This document shows positions 17,107 through 26,932 of a stretch of 64,000 nt of DNA, piece by piece; position 1 is the stretch's first letter; the number at the start of each line of letters is the position of its first letter. The position numbers and the translations under genes are program-made. The DNA is from Microbulbifer sediminum (lineage in GTDB: Bacteria; Pseudomonadota; Gammaproteobacteria; Pseudomonadales; Cellvibrionaceae), in NCBI RefSeq assembly GCF_021729035.1, contig NZ_JAJSAP010000006.1, forward strand, positions 124,001 to 188,000. Reading direction: 5' to 3'. The notes below the pieces were generated by a model. It ran no database searches. It was not told the DNA's origin and saw only the letters and a program-made list of their open reading frames with translations.

Positions 17107-17235
17107 ATGCGCTGGATAAAAGTACTCGGTTTATTGGCACTGCTGGCGTTTGCCGGTTGCAGCGAGCAGCAGGCCTGCTTCGAGCGCGGCAAGCCGCCGT
17201 CGCTGCCACTCCCGCACGCCTTCGCCGCCGGCTGA
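17107..17235 (+). CDS. Predicted 42-aa lipoprotein
   Basis: A short gene ending directly against serB. ATG 17107 is preceded by AGGAGG at good distance. The protein has a lipoprotein signal: a basic start (MRWIKV), a hydrophobic run (LGLLALLAFA) and the lipobox FAGC with Cys18; the mature part is only 25 residues and has a second Cys (Cys24) and a Pro-rich end. Size and layout resemble the LptM/YifL-type minimal lipoproteins often missed in annotation, but I see no specific homology. Its stop codon sits inside a perfect palindrome shared with the serB stop. Confidence 0.65.
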   Translation: MRWIKVLGLLALLAFAGCSEQQACFERGKPPSLPLPHAFAAG

Positions 17236-17244
17236 TCAGCCGGC
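17227..17244. terminator. Perfect palindrome containing both convergent stop codons
   Basis: GCCGGCTGATCAGCCGGC is an 18-base perfect palindrome; its central TGATCA is the TGA of the small lipoprotein gene on the plus strand directly abutting the TGA of serB on the minus strand. It can form the same hairpin in either transcript and may act as a weak bidirectional terminator, though no T-run follows in either direction. Confidence 0.5.
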
Positions 17245-18348
17245 CCGCAGTGCGGCGATCTGTCTGTCGTTGAGGCCAAACAGGTAGAGGGCCGCGTCCA
17301 GCCCGAAGTGGGTGATGGCCTGCGGGGCCTCGAGTCTGACCTTGGGCTTGGGATGGATGGCGATACCCAGGGCCCCGAGGTTCAGCATGGGGATATCGTT
17401 GGCCCCGTCTCCCACCGCAATTACGCTTTCCAGCCCCAGACCGTGTTCCTCGGCCATCTGGCCCAGCAGGACGCGTTTGCGCTGGCCGTCCACGATCGGT
17501 TCAATCACCTCGCCGGTGAGTACCCCGTCTGCGAACTCCAGTTCATTGGCATGGATAAAGTCCACCGCCAGCTTCTCCCGCTGCAGGTAGTCGGCGAAAT
17601 AGGTGAAGCCGCCGGACAGGATTGTCGTCTTGCAGCCCAGTGCCCGAAGGGATTGCAACAGCTCCCGGGCGCCTTCCTTGATGGGCAGTTGCGGTGCGAT
17701 TTCTGCCAGGCGCTGCTCGGAAAAACCACGCAGCAGGGCCATCCGTTTCTTGAAGCTCTGGCGAAAATCCAGCTCCCCACGCATGGCGGCCTCGGTAATG
17801 GCGGCGACGCGGTCGCCGATACCGGTAATCTTGGCCAGTTCGTCGATAACCTCTGCATCGATCAGGGTCGAATCCATGTCGAAGCCCGCCAGCCTTGGGG
17901 GGCGTTGCGTGGGGCCGGCCTGCAGTACCAGGTCAACACCGATCTTTTCTGCCAGTTGTAGGCAGGCATGCCGGGCCGGGTTGAATTCCAGCTCCGCCTC
18001 CAGCTGGAAACGCAGGACGGTGCGCTCACGCGCCCGTGACAGTGTGTCCACGGCGTGCAGCGCCCACCCCCGTTCACGGAAGAAAGCCAGCAGTGTCTGG
18101 AGCTGGTCCAGCGTTGCCGCCGGCGAAAGAAGGGTGACGCACCAGGGCGCAGAGACCGCAGGCGCTTCCCGGGGCATCTCGGATGGGGCGGTGGACGGGC
18201 CTTCAAACGGGGCGGCCTCGCGGTACTCAATGCCGATCTGCGCCCTGCCGGAGCGGTAATCCAGGTAGCGCAGCGTCGCGTCCGCTGCCCGTTGCATCAA
18301 TGTTTCCAGCGACGGCTGGAATTCCCGGTAGTCTGGCGTCGAGCCCAT
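17236..18348 (-). CDS. serB: Phosphoserine phosphatase
   Basis: A 370-residue HAD-family phosphatase that releases serine from phosphoserine. Motif I is LAGFDMDSTLID with the nucleophile Asp, motif II is TTILSGGFTYFAD, and motif III/IV is VIAVGDGANDIPML. The first 150 residues form the ACT-like regulatory region seen in the longer proteobacterial SerB proteins, here with a Pro/Ala-rich insert (EGPSTAPSEMPREAPA). Divergent from ytjB/ahpA, the same arrangement as in E. coli. Confidence 0.94.
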   Translation of the reverse strand: MGSTPDYREFQPSLETLMQRAADATLRYLDYRSGRAQIGIEYREAAPFEGPSTAPSEMPREAPAVSAPWCVTLLSPAATLDQLQTLLAFFRERGWALHAVDTLSRARERTVLRFQLEAELEFNPARHACLQLAEKIGVDLVLQAGPTQRPPRLAGFDMDSTLIDAEVIDELAKITGIGDRVAAITEAAMRGELDFRQSFKKRMALLRGFSEQRLAEIAPQLPIKEGARELLQSLRALGCKTTILSGGFTYFADYLQREKLAVDFIHANELEFADGVLTGEVIEPIVDGQRKRVLLGQMAEEHGLGLESVIAVGDGANDIPMLNLGALGIAIHPKPKVRLEAPQAITHFGLDAALYLFGLNDRQIAALRAG

Positions 18349-18449
18349 GGTGCCCTTCCGTGTTGTGATTTTGCGGGGCAGGCATTATAGCCCCGGGGGC
18401 AATATTCGCTAAAATCCACCGCAACAGAACCAGAAAAATGTGTGCGCCC

Positions 18450-19517
18450 ATGAGCACCCTGAAAAAAGAAATCCAGCGAATCTACGCGCAGATGCCCCGG
18501 TACCTTCGCCAGCAGCTGATTGCCGCCGGCATCTGGCTGGTGCTGGCGTGTTTCTGCGCGGTGGCGCTCAGCAACTACTATGCGGGCCAGCGCGACGCGG
18601 CGATCGACCGCGACCGGGCGACGGCGGAGGTGGCCGCATCCGTGCTGGCCAGCCAGAGCCTCGAGAGTATCGTCGCCGGGGACCGTATCAGCTTGCAGCT
18701 GCTGGCAAAAAACATGCTGGAGCTGCCGGTAATTTCGGGCATCGCCATCCAGGACGTGGAGTCCAATGCCCTGGCCCAGGCAGGCGATCTGGACAGCGGA
18801 GAGGCCGTCAGTGCGCCGGTGGTATTGCATGACAGTATCGCCGGCAACGTGATTGTCCACCTGCACCCCGGTGCCGGCGTGCGCTATCCGTGGGCCAGCC
18901 TGCTGTTGAGCCTGGTGTTCGCGCTGCCGGTGAGTGCCGCCGCGGCCCTGGCCGTCGGCAGCCTGGCCGCCCGGCGCACGCCGGTGGTGGCGGCCCGCCC
19001 TGTGCCGGCGCCGGAACCGGAACCCGAGGTGGAGGTGGGCCTTTACCTGCGTCCGCTGAACTGGAGCCAGTTGGGCAACCAGCTTAGCCGGTCGGCGCTG
19101 GAGCGCTTGCAGGCGGAGCTGCGCGAGCGCCTGCAGTTGCTGGGCAGGATCTATGACGCCCGTACGCTGAAGCATGCCGGTCCCCAGCAGGGCCTGGGCT
19201 TCTGCGGCGCCGATGCCGCCTTCCGGGCGGTGTGCTGCGGCCTGCTTCTGCGCGAGCTGCAGGCAGCTGGCCGCTCCAGTGGCCTGCAGCTGGCCACTGC
19301 GGTGTTACCGGCGGCGCTCGAAACCGCAGACTTCGCTGGCGAGCCGCTGCTGGGGCAGGCCCGGGACCTGGCATTGCACGAGGACCTGCTCTCATCGCCA
19401 TCCCTGGAGGGGCGCATCGCGGTGCACTCCGCCAACTGGGGGGCTGCGGTAACCGGGCTGAACGACACCTACCAAAAGCTGCTGGATAACCAGCTGAGGC
19501 AGCTGCAGGGCGCCTGA
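18450..19517 (+). CDS. AhpA/YtjB (Smp) family membrane protein
   Basis: A 355-residue inner-membrane protein. A membrane segment at about residues 22-42 is followed by a periplasmic domain of about 95 residues (AVALSNYYAGQRDAA...ISGIAIQDVES), a second membrane segment near 150-175, then a Pro/Glu-rich linker and a cytoplasmic domain of about 170 residues. The layout and the position divergent from serB match E. coli ytjB (smp), although this protein is longer. The cytoplasmic domain (LRERLQLLGRIYDARTLKHAG) looks like a degenerate nucleotidyl-cyclase-type fold, an inference only. ATG 18438 is an alternative start. Function unknown. Confidence 0.7.
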   Translation: MSTLKKEIQRIYAQMPRYLRQQLIAAGIWLVLACFCAVALSNYYAGQRDAAIDRDRATAEVAASVLASQSLESIVAGDRISLQLLAKNMLELPVISGIAIQDVESNALAQAGDLDSGEAVSAPVVLHDSIAGNVIVHLHPGAGVRYPWASLLLSLVFALPVSAAAALAVGSLAARRTPVVAARPVPAPEPEPEVEVGLYLRPLNWSQLGNQLSRSALERLQAELRERLQLLGRIYDARTLKHAGPQQGLGFCGADAAFRAVCCGLLLRELQAAGRSSGLQLATAVLPAALETADFAGEPLLGQARDLALHEDLLSSPSLEGRIAVHSANWGAAVTGLNDTYQKLLDNQLRQLQGA

Positions 19518-19593
19518 TTCCCTCCTGATCCCCGACCTGCTCCAGTTGTGACCGGCTTGCGGGCAAGGGTCGGCCTCACCTTCAGCCTTTACG

Positions 19594-19609
19594 TTTACGT
19601 TAACGTAAA
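19594..19609. promoter_or_regulatory. Palindromic operator for LiuR (MerR family)
   Basis: TTTACGTTAACGTAAA is a perfect 16-base palindrome 39 bases upstream of the liuR start, with a further TTTACG copy directly before it (19588-19593). MerR regulators bind such dyads inside promoters with long spacers, and published LiuR motifs are ACGT-containing palindromes of this kind. The inference is autoregulated control of the whole liu operon by isovaleryl-type CoA signals. Confidence 0.7.
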
Positions 19610-19647
19610 GCTCTGCTAGTCTCCCGGCATTCTTCCAGGAAACCGAT

Positions 19648-20079
19648 ATGAAGTCCGAGCAGCGCAAATCCGAAGCGGATCCCCGGGGAGGGGCCGAGCC
19701 CGCCAGCTACAGCATCTCCGATCTGGCAAAAGAGTTCGGGATTACCACCCGTGCCATCCGCTTCTATGAGGACAAGGGCCTGATCAGCCCGGCCCGCCGG
19801 GGCCAGACGCGCATCTACCGCCCCGAGGACCGGGTGCGCCTGATGCTGATCCTGCGCGGCAAGCGGCTCGGGTTCTCCCTGGACGAGAGCCGCGAGATCA
19901 TCGACATGTACGACCCGGAGCACGGCAATGTCGAGCAGCTACAGCGCCTGCTGCAACACATCGAACAAAAACGCACGCAACTGCAGCAGCAGCTGCGCGA
20001 TATCCAGAGCCTGATGGGTGAACTGGATGAGGCGGAGGCCCGCACCCGGGCCTCGCTGGCAAAAAACAAAGAACATTGA
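19648..20079 (+). CDS. liuR: MerR-family regulator of leucine degradation
   Basis: A 143-residue MerR-type regulator. The winged helix is [39 protein letters not shown] (about residues 25-63), followed by a long dimerisation coiled coil ([31 protein letters not shown]). No cysteine metal ligands are present, which fits the organic-effector LiuR group. The first 22 residues are polar and probably disordered. It is the first gene of the liu operon, 25 bases before liuA, with a perfect palindromic operator in its promoter. Confidence 0.9.
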   Translation: MKSEQRKSEADPRGGAEPASYSISDLAKEFGITTRAIRFYEDKGLISPARRGQTRIYRPEDRVRLMLILRGKRLGFSLDESREIIDMYDPEHGNVEQLQRLLQHIEQKRTQLQQQLRDIQSLMGELDEAEARTRASLAKNKEH

Positions 20080-20104
20080 TGAGAGATATACATACGGAGT
20101 CGCT

Positions 20105-21274
20105 ATGAATACCGCCTATCGCACCCTCAACTTCGGCCTCGGTGAAGATGTCGATATGCTGCGTGACATGGTCTACAAGTTCTGCCAGGCAGAACTGGCA
20201 CCGCGGGCAGCACAGATTGATGAGGACAACCAGTTTCCAGCCGACATGTGGAAAAAATTCGGCGAGCTGGGCCTGCTGGGCATGACAGTCGAGGAGGAGT
20301 TCGGCGGTTCCAACATGGGTTACCTGGCCCATGCGGTGGCGATGGAGGAAATCTCCCGGGCTTCCGCCTCGGTGGGCCTGTCCTACGGTGCGCACTCCAA
20401 CCTGTGCGTCAACCAGATTCGCAAGAACGGCAGTCAGGCGCAGAAAGAAAAATATCTACCGAAACTCTGTTCCGGCGAGCACGTCGGCGCCCTGGCGATG
20501 AGCGAGCCCAACAGCGGTTCCGATGTCGTCAGCCTGCAGCTGCGTGCGGAGAAAAAAGGCGACCGCTTTATTCTCAACGGCAACAAGATGTGGATCACCA
20601 ACGGCCCCGATGCAGACACTTATGTGATCTACGCGCGCACCGAGCCCGGCATCAGCTCGGGTGGGATCACCGCCTTTATCGTCGAGCGCGGTTTCAAGGG
20701 CTTTTCCCAGGCGCAGAAACTCGACAAGCTGGGCATGCGGGGCTCCAACACCTGCGAGCTGGTATTCGAGGACTGTGAGGTCCCGGAGGAGAATATCCTC
20801 GGCGAGCTGAACGGCGGGGTTCGGGTACTGATGAGCGGCCTCGATTATGAACGCACCATCCTCTCTGGCGGGCCGGTAGGTATCATGCAGGCCTGCCTGG
20901 ATGTGGTGGTGCCCTACGTGCATGAGCGCAAGCAGTTCGGCAAGGCCATCGGCGAATTCCAGCTGATGCAGGGCAAGCTGGCGGATATGTACGCCGACCT
21001 CAATGCCAGCCGTGCTTACCTCTACGCGGTGGCACAGGCCTGTGATCGCGGTGAGGACTCACGCAAGGATGCTGCTGCGGTCATCCTGTTTACCGCCGAG
21101 CGCGCTACCCAGATGGCCCTGCAGGCGATCCAGACCCTGGGCGGCAACGGTTACATCAATGAGTATGCCACCGGACGCCTGTTGCGTGATGCCAAGTTGT
21201 ATGAAATCGGAGCCGGCACCTCCGAGGTGCGCCGTATGCTGATCGGTCGTGAGCTGTTCAACGAAACCCGTTGA
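20105..21274 (+). CDS. liuA: Isovaleryl-CoA dehydrogenase
   Basis: A 389-residue FAD-dependent acyl-CoA dehydrogenase converting isovaleryl-CoA to 3-methylcrotonyl-CoA. The catalytic base is Glu249 in [19 protein letters not shown], the position used by isovaleryl-CoA dehydrogenases rather than the C-terminal Glu of other family members. FAD-contact segments [15 protein letters not shown] and [12 protein letters not shown] are present. ATG 20105, after GGAG, gives the family N-terminus; a longer frame would overlap liuR. Confidence 0.94.
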   Translation: MNTAYRTLNFGLGEDVDMLRDMVYKFCQAELAPRAAQIDEDNQFPADMWKKFGELGLLGMTVEEEFGGSNMGYLAHAVAMEEISRASASVGLSYGAHSNLCVNQIRKNGSQAQKEKYLPKLCSGEHVGALAMSEPNSGSDVVSLQLRAEKKGDRFILNGNKMWITNGPDADTYVIYARTEPGISSGGITAFIVERGFKGFSQAQKLDKLGMRGSNTCELVFEDCEVPEENILGELNGGVRVLMSGLDYERTILSGGPVGIMQACLDVVVPYVHERKQFGKAIGEFQLMQGKLADMYADLNASRAYLYAVAQACDRGEDSRKDAAAVILFTAERATQMALQAIQTLGGNGYINEYATGRLLRDAKLYEIGAGTSEVRRMLIGRELFNETR

Positions 21275-21408
21275 TTCCCGGCCGCCGTGTTTTGGGTGGG
21301 AGCAGCGATTTGCCGAGCCCGATGCAGCATTGCCTGCATGAATTAGCGCGGCCAACGGTCGCTCCCGCAGATCAGACAAGGTTTCCCTGTAAAGGTGAAT
21401 CAGAGTTT

Positions 21409-23016
21409 ATGAACCAGCTACAGAGCAAAATTAATCCCCGCGATCCCAGCTTTGCCGATAATCGCGCCAAGATGGAAGAACTGGTCGCGGACCTGCGCGA
21501 TAAGGTGGAAACCATCGCCCGCGGTGGTGGTGAGCGGGCCAGGGAAAAGCACCTCTCACGCGGCAAACTTTTGCCCCGGGACCGTATCGATGCACTGCTG
21601 GATCCCGGCTGTCCTTTCCTGGAGTTTTCCCAGCTGGCGGCGCACGAGGTCTACGGTGAGGAGGTGCCGGCAGCCGGTATTATTACCGGGATCGGCACTG
21701 TTTCCGGACAGCCCTGTGTCATCGTCGCCAATGATGCGACTGTGAAGGGTGGCACCTATTACCCGCTGACCGTGAAAAAACACCTGCGTGCACAGGCCAT
21801 CGCCGAGCAGAACAACCTTCCCTGTATCTACCTGGTGGATTCCGGTGGCGCCAACCTGCCGCGCCAGGATGATGTGTTCCCGGACCGGGAGCACTTCGGC
21901 CGCATCTTCTACAACCAGGCCAACCTGTCTGCGAAGAATATCCCGCAGATCGCGGTGGTGATGGGCAGCTGTACCGCCGGTGGTGCCTATGTGCCGGCGA
22001 TGGCGGATGAGTCGATCATGGTGAAAGAGCAGGCCACCATTTTCCTGGCCGGCCCGCCGCTGGTGAAGGCTGCCACCGGTGAGGTGGTGTCTGCGGAGGA
22101 GCTCGGCGGGGCCGAGGTGCACTGCCGCACGTCAGGGGTATCCGACCACTACGCCAACAATGACGTCCACGCACTGGAGCTCGCACGCCGCTCGGTCAGC
22201 CGCCTCAACCGGATGAAAAACCCGGGTCTCGACGTTCAGCGCCCGGTAGAGCCGATCTACCCGCCCGAGGAAATTTACGGTGTGGTGCCGGCAGATTCAC
22301 GCCAGCCCTATGATGTACGCGAAATTATCGCGCGCGTGGTGGACGGTTCTGAGTTTGACGAGTTCAAGGCCCTGTATGGCACCACTCTGGTAACCGGGTT
22401 TGCCCGGATCCATGGTTACCCCGTGGGCATTGTCGCCAATAACGGCATTCTGTTCGCCGAGAGCGCGCAGAAAGGTGCACACTTCATCGAGCTCTGTGCC
22501 CAGCGCAAGATCCCGCTGGTATTCCTGCAGAACATCACCGGCTTTATGGTGGGCAAACAGTACGAGGCGGGCGGAATCGCCAAGCACGGTGCCAAGATGG
22601 TGACCGCGGTGGCCACCGCGAAGGTTCCGAAGATCACCATCCTGATCGGCGGCTCCTTCGGTGCGGGCAACTATGGCATGTGCGGCCGGGCCTACGATCC
22701 CAACTTCCTCTTTATGTGGCCCAATGCCCGTATTTCGGTGATGGGTGGTGAGCAGGCCGCCGGCGTGCTGGCCCAGGTGAAGCGGGACCAGATGGAGGCG
22801 CGCGGTGAGCAGTGGAGTGCCGACGAGGAGCAGGCATTCCGCCAGCCGATCGTTGACAACTACGAACACCAGGGGCACCCCTATTATGCGTCGGCGCGCC
22901 TGTGGGACGATGGCGTAATCGATCCCGCAGACACCCGCCGGGTGCTCGGCCTCTGCCTGGCGGCCGCAACACATCGCGAGCCGGAAGAGACGAAGTTCGG
23001 CGTATTCCGCATGTAA
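21409..23016 (+). CDS. liuB: Methylcrotonoyl-CoA carboxylase beta subunit (carboxyltransferase)
   Basis: A 535-residue carboxyltransferase that moves CO2 from biotin on LiuD to 3-methylcrotonyl-CoA. The two crotonase-like halves show the oxyanion-hole segments [18 protein letters not shown] and [46 protein letters not shown] 21409 gives [12 protein letters not shown], matching family starts; the 134 bases between liuA and this gene show no promoter or terminator I can support. Confidence 0.94.
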   Translation: MNQLQSKINPRDPSFADNRAKMEELVADLRDKVETIARGGGERAREKHLSRGKLLPRDRIDALLDPGCPFLEFSQLAAHEVYGEEVPAAGIITGIGTVSGQPCVIVANDATVKGGTYYPLTVKKHLRAQAIAEQNNLPCIYLVDSGGANLPRQDDVFPDREHFGRIFYNQANLSAKNIPQIAVVMGSCTAGGAYVPAMADESIMVKEQATIFLAGPPLVKAATGEVVSAEELGGAEVHCRTSGVSDHYANNDVHALELARRSVSRLNRMKNPGLDVQRPVEPIYPPEEIYGVVPADSRQPYDVREIIARVVDGSEFDEFKALYGTTLVTGFARIHGYPVGIVANNGILFAESAQKGAHFIELCAQRKIPLVFLQNITGFMVGKQYEAGGIAKHGAKMVTAVATAKVPKITILIGGSFGAGNYGMCGRAYDPNFLFMWPNARISVMGGEQAAGVLAQVKRDQMEARGEQWSADEEQAFRQPIVDNYEHQGHPYYASARLWDDGVIDPADTRRVLGLCLAAATHREPEETKFGVFRM

Positions 23017-23076
23017 CTGCCGCAAGGCCGCTGCCATAAGAACCACTGAAACACGCCCGAATACAAGGACCTGAAC

Positions 23077-23874
23077 ATGACAGACAAGCTGCTGAGCGAA
23101 GTCGACAGCGAAGGTGTGGCTACGGTTACCCTCAACCGCCCGGAAATCCACAATGCCTTTGACGATGACCTCATCCAACAGCTGGGCGAGACATTCGACC
23201 GGCTGGCGAAGCAGCCCGGAGTGCGCGCCCTGGTGCTGGCGTCGGAGGGCAAGAACTTCTCCGCCGGTGCCGACCTCAACTGGATGAAGCGCATGGCGAA
23301 CTACTCGGAAGAGGACAATCGCCGCGATGCCGCGGGTCTGGCGGCGATGCTGCATAAACTGGATAACTTCCCTGCACCTACGATCGCGCGGGTACAGGGC
23401 GCAGCATTTGGTGGGGCCGTTGGCCTGGTGAGCTGTTGTGATATCGCGGTGGCGAGCGAGAGAGCCAGCTTTTGCCTGTCCGAGGTGAAAATCGGCCTGC
23501 TGCCGGCCACCATCAGCCCCTATGTGATCAATGCCATCGGTGCCCGCCAGGCTCGTCGCTATTTCGTCACCGCCGAGCGTTTTTCTGCGGAGCGCGCACG
23601 GGAGATCGGCCTGGTTTCGGAAGTCTGTCCCGAGGGCGAGGTGGACCTGACGGTACAGAAACTGGTGAACACCATTACCGACAACGGCCCCCGCGCGGTG
23701 GCCATGGCCAAGCAGCTGGCCATGTCCATGTCCAACCGGGTGGTCAACGAGGAATTACAGGGCCAGACCAGTGCCCTGATCGCTGCAGTGCGGGTATCCC
23801 CGGAGGGGCAGGAGGGCCTGCAGGCGTTTCTCGACAAGCGCGCCCCGGCGTGGATGAAGGGCAGCGACGACTAA
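23077..23874 (+). CDS. liuC: Methylglutaconyl-CoA hydratase
   Basis: A 265-residue enoyl-CoA hydratase/isomerase-fold enzyme that hydrates 3-methylglutaconyl-CoA to HMG-CoA. CoA and oxyanion-hole segments are SAGADLNWMKRMANYSEEDN and VQGAAFGGAVGLVSCCDIAVAS; the catalytic-Glu helix lies in SFCLSEVKIGLLPATISPYV. SAGADLNWM is typical of LiuC/AUH-type hydratases. Fourth gene in the operon, between the two carboxylase subunits, the usual liu order. Confidence 0.93.
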   Translation: MTDKLLSEVDSEGVATVTLNRPEIHNAFDDDLIQQLGETFDRLAKQPGVRALVLASEGKNFSAGADLNWMKRMANYSEEDNRRDAAGLAAMLHKLDNFPAPTIARVQGAAFGGAVGLVSCCDIAVASERASFCLSEVKIGLLPATISPYVINAIGARQARRYFVTAERFSAERAREIGLVSEVCPEGEVDLTVQKLVNTITDNGPRAVAMAKQLAMSMSNRVVNEELQGQTSALIAAVRVSPEGQEGLQAFLDKRAPAWMKGSDD

Positions 23875-23948
23875 GCGCCTTTCTTACAGCAAGACCGAGC
23901 TGCCGCCGAGGCTTGTGGCCGGCAGCCCCAGTGAATGAAGAGCAAAGC

Positions 23949-25946
23949 ATGATTCGCAAATTGTTGATTGCCAATCGCGGCGAAATTGCCTGCCGCGTCA
24001 TCCGTACTGCGCGCCGCCTGGGTGTGGCGACCGTCGCCGTGTACTCGGACGCGGATGCCAATGCATTGCACGTGCAGCTGGCTGACGAGGCGGTACGCCT
24101 GGGGCCGGCGCCCGCTCGTGAATCTTACCTGGACATCGACAAGGTGATTGCCGCTGCCCGGCAAACCGGTGCCGATGCCATCCATCCCGGCTACGGCTTC
24201 CTGTCCGAGAATGCCGGCTTCTGTCGCGCTTGTGCAGAAGCGGACGTTATCTTTGTCGGCCCGCCCGCCAGCGCCATCGAGGCTATGGGGTCCAAGTCCG
24301 CGGCCAAGCGGATCATGGAGGAGGCCAATGTGCCGCTGGTACCGGGCTATCACGGCAATGACCAGGATGCCGATACGCTGGCCGCGCACGCAGAGCGCAT
24401 CGGCTATCCGGTGTTGCTGAAGGCCGCTGCCGGTGGCGGTGGCAAGGGGATGCGACGGGTGGATAGTCCCGCGGATTTCCATGAAGCCCTGGAGGCTGCC
24501 AAGCGCGAGGCGAAGAACGCATTTGGCGATGACCTGATGCTGGTAGAGCGTTACGTACTGGGCCCGCGCCATGTGGAAATCCAGGTGTTCTGCGACGGCC
24601 AGGGAAATGGCGTTTACCTGTTCGAGCGCGATTGCTCCGTACAGCGCCGTCACCAGAAGGTGGTCGAGGAGGCGCCCGCACCGGGCCTGGGCGAGGACCT
24701 GCGGCGCGAAATGGGCGAGGCGGGCCTGCGCGCGGCCCACGCCATTGGCTATGTGGGGGCCGGTACAGTGGAGTTCCTGCTCGATGCCAGTGGCGACTTC
24801 TACTTTATGGAAATGAATACCCGCCTGCAGGTGGAGCACCCGGTGACCGAGATGATCACCGGCCAGGACCTGGTGGCCTGGCAGCTGGCGGTTGCTGCCG
24901 GCGAAGCGCTGCCGATGAAGCAGGATGACCTCCGCATCGACGGGCACGCCATGGAAGTGCGGATTTATGCCGAGGACCCGGACAGCGATTTCCTGCCGGC
25001 TACCGGCACCCTGCTGCGCCATCGACCGCCGCGGGAGACCGATTCGGTGCGCGTGGATACCGGTGTGCGCGACGGTGACGAAATCAGCGTGCACTACGAC
25101 CCGATGATCGCAAAGCTGATCTGCCATGGCCGCAGCCGCCGCGAGGCGCTCGCGAAGCTGGACCGCGCTCTGGGCGAATACCAGATTGCCGGTGTACGAC
25201 ACAATATCGAGTTCCTGCGTCGGGTGATCAACCAGCCGGACTTTGCCGAGGGGCGCGTCACCACGCACTTTATCGACGATCACTCGGGTGAAGTGTTACA
25301 GCCCCAGCGAAAACTCACGGCACTCAAGTGCGCTGCCATGGCGGTGGCCATCTACCGCCGGGAGATGCGCGAGATGCGTGAGCGGGCGCCAGCCGGCGAC
25401 CAGTATTCGCCCTGGCATGCCGGGGATAACTGGCGCAGTAACCTGACCAGCCAGCGGAATCATGTAGTCGATTACCACGGCCTGCATGCACAGCTCAGTT
25501 TCTCGGTGGTGGGCGATCGCCTGCAGTGGAACTGCTCTGCCGGCGACGAGGAAATGCTGGACGGCCAGCTGCGCCTGTTGCCGGGTGAGGATATTTCACT
25601 GCCCGACGGTCGCCGCATGGCGTTATCCAGTGTGGATACTGCGGGAGGCGGTTCAGTGTTTTTCGATGGCCAGCAGGTGGAGTTCCGCCTGCTGCCGCCA
25701 GATATCGGTGAGGGCGGTGACCATGCGCTGGGCCTGGAAGCGCCCATGAATGGGACTATTGTCTCCCTGCTGGTGGAGGCTGGCAGCACGGTGGAAAAAG
25801 ACCAGCCGCTGCTGGTGATGGAGGCAATGAAAATGGAACACACCCTGCGCGCCCCTGCGGCCGGTACCGTCCAACAGTATTTCTGTGCTGCCGGCGAACT
25901 GGTAGATGGCGGCAGCCTGTTGATTGATTTTGTAGCGGAGGATTAA
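23949..25946 (+). CDS. liuD: Methylcrotonoyl-CoA carboxylase alpha subunit (biotin carboxylase/BCCP)
   Basis: A 665-residue biotin-dependent subunit. The biotin carboxylase domain (about 1-450) starts [23 protein letters not shown], with the ATP-grasp glycine loop [12 protein letters not shown] and the signature [19 protein letters not shown]. The C-terminal biotinyl domain has EAMKME with Lys628 as the biotin-acceptor residue. ATG 23949 is chosen; longer upstream frames read through liuC in another frame and are spurious. It needs biotin, whose synthesis genes lie 8 kb further on. Confidence 0.95.
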   Translation: MIRKLLIANRGEIACRVIRTARRLGVATVAVYSDADANALHVQLADEAVRLGPAPARESYLDIDKVIAAARQTGADAIHPGYGFLSENAGFCRACAEADVIFVGPPASAIEAMGSKSAAKRIMEEANVPLVPGYHGNDQDADTLAAHAERIGYPVLLKAAAGGGGKGMRRVDSPADFHEALEAAKREAKNAFGDDLMLVERYVLGPRHVEIQVFCDGQGNGVYLFERDCSVQRRHQKVVEEAPAPGLGEDLRREMGEAGLRAAHAIGYVGAGTVEFLLDASGDFYFMEMNTRLQVEHPVTEMITGQDLVAWQLAVAAGEALPMKQDDLRIDGHAMEVRIYAEDPDSDFLPATGTLLRHRPPRETDSVRVDTGVRDGDEISVHYDPMIAKLICHGRSRREALAKLDRALGEYQIAGVRHNIEFLRRVINQPDFAEGRVTTHFIDDHSGEVLQPQRKLTALKCAAMAVAIYRREMREMRERAPAGDQYSPWHAGDNWRSNLTSQRNHVVDYHGLHAQLSFSVVGDRLQWNCSAGDEEMLDGQLRLLPGEDISLPDGRRMALSSVDTAGGGSVFFDGQQVEFRLLPPDIGEGGDHALGLEAPMNGTIVSLLVEAGSTVEKDQPLLVMEAMKMEHTLRAPAAGTVQQYFCAAGELVDGGSLLIDFVAED

Positions 25947-25948
25947 GC

Positions 25949-26845
25949 GTGTCCCTGCCAGCTAGAGTAAAAATGGTTGAAGTGGGTCCCCGCGACGGCC
26001 TGCAGAATGAGAAACAGGAAATTTCCGTCGCCACACGTGTGGCACTGATAGACCGCTTGAGCGCCGCTGGCCTGCCGGTGATCGAGGCGGGTAGCTTTGT
26101 CAGCCCGAAATGGGTACCGCAGATGGCGGCCAGCGAAGAGGTGCTGGCCGGCATCCAGCGCCGCCCGGGTGTTACCTACAGCGCCCTGACCCCGAATATG
26201 AAAGGTTACGAGCGGGCGCTACAGGCCCGTGCCGACGAGGTGGCGGTGTTCGGTGCTGCCTCCGAGTCCTTCACGCAAAAAAATATCAACTGCTCCATTG
26301 CCGAAAGCCTGGAGCGTTTCCGTCCATTGCTGCAGCAGGCCCGGACTGACGGGATTCCCGTGCGCGGCTATGTATCCTGCGTGCTCGGCTGTCCCTACGA
26401 GGGCGATATTGCGCCGGAGAAAGTTGCAGAGGTGAGTGCCGAGCTGCTGGAGATGGGCTGCTACGAAATCTCCCTGGGGGACACCATCGGCGTGGGCACA
26501 CCGGAGGCCGCGCGGCGGATGATCGAGACTGTGGCGTCCCGGGTGCCGATGGAGAGGCTGGCGGTGCATTTCCACGATACCTATGGCCAGGCCCTGGCAA
26601 ATATCTATGCGGCGCTACAGGCCGGCGTGGCGGTAGTGGACTCCGCGGTGGCCGGACTGGGAGGCTGTCCCTATGCCCGCGGCGCTTCCGGTAATGTCGC
26701 CAGCGAGGATGTGCTGTATATGCTCGACGGGCTGGGTATCGAGACCGGCGTCGACCTCAAGCGGCTGGTGGCGGCAGGCGATTTCATCTCGGCAGAACTG
26801 GGCCGCGAGAGCAATTCCCGCGTGGCCAGGGCACTTGGTGGCTGA
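25949..26845 (+). CDS. liuE: Hydroxymethylglutaryl-CoA lyase
   Basis: A 298-residue HMG-CoA lyase cleaving HMG-CoA into acetoacetate and acetyl-CoA, the last step of leucine breakdown. It begins at GTG 25949 (GGAGGA upstream, 2 bases after the liuD stop). Motifs: [10 protein letters not shown] at the barrel start, [13 protein letters not shown] with two metal-binding His, and [19 protein letters not shown] with the catalytic Cys. It completes liuRABCDE on one transcript. Confidence 0.95.
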   Translation: MSLPARVKMVEVGPRDGLQNEKQEISVATRVALIDRLSAAGLPVIEAGSFVSPKWVPQMAASEEVLAGIQRRPGVTYSALTPNMKGYERALQARADEVAVFGAASESFTQKNINCSIAESLERFRPLLQQARTDGIPVRGYVSCVLGCPYEGDIAPEKVAEVSAELLEMGCYEISLGDTIGVGTPEAARRMIETVASRVPMERLAVHFHDTYGQALANIYAALQAGVAVVDSAVAGLGGCPYARGASGNVASEDVLYMLDGLGIETGVDLKRLVAAGDFISAELGRESNSRVARALGG

Positions 26846-26932
26846 CTTGCTGCCGGGGGAGCCTGCCCGGTCCCCGGGCGCTCCCTGCCATGCAGAATCT
26901 GCTAACATCGGCGCAAAGCCACAGATATTGCC

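Noticed and set aside
19588-19621. Exact -35 and -10 assignment for the liuR promoter with a 19-base MerR spacer
   Set aside because: I tried both TTTACG copies as -35, but no convincing -10 falls 19 bases away, so only the operator is reported.
21271-21408. Longer liuB start just at the end of liuA
   Set aside because: The 46 extra residues do not match the family; ATG 21409 gives the usual N-terminus.
23871-25283. Minus-strand frame of about 470 codons opposite liuD
   Set aside because: Antisense shadow of the biotin carboxylase gene.
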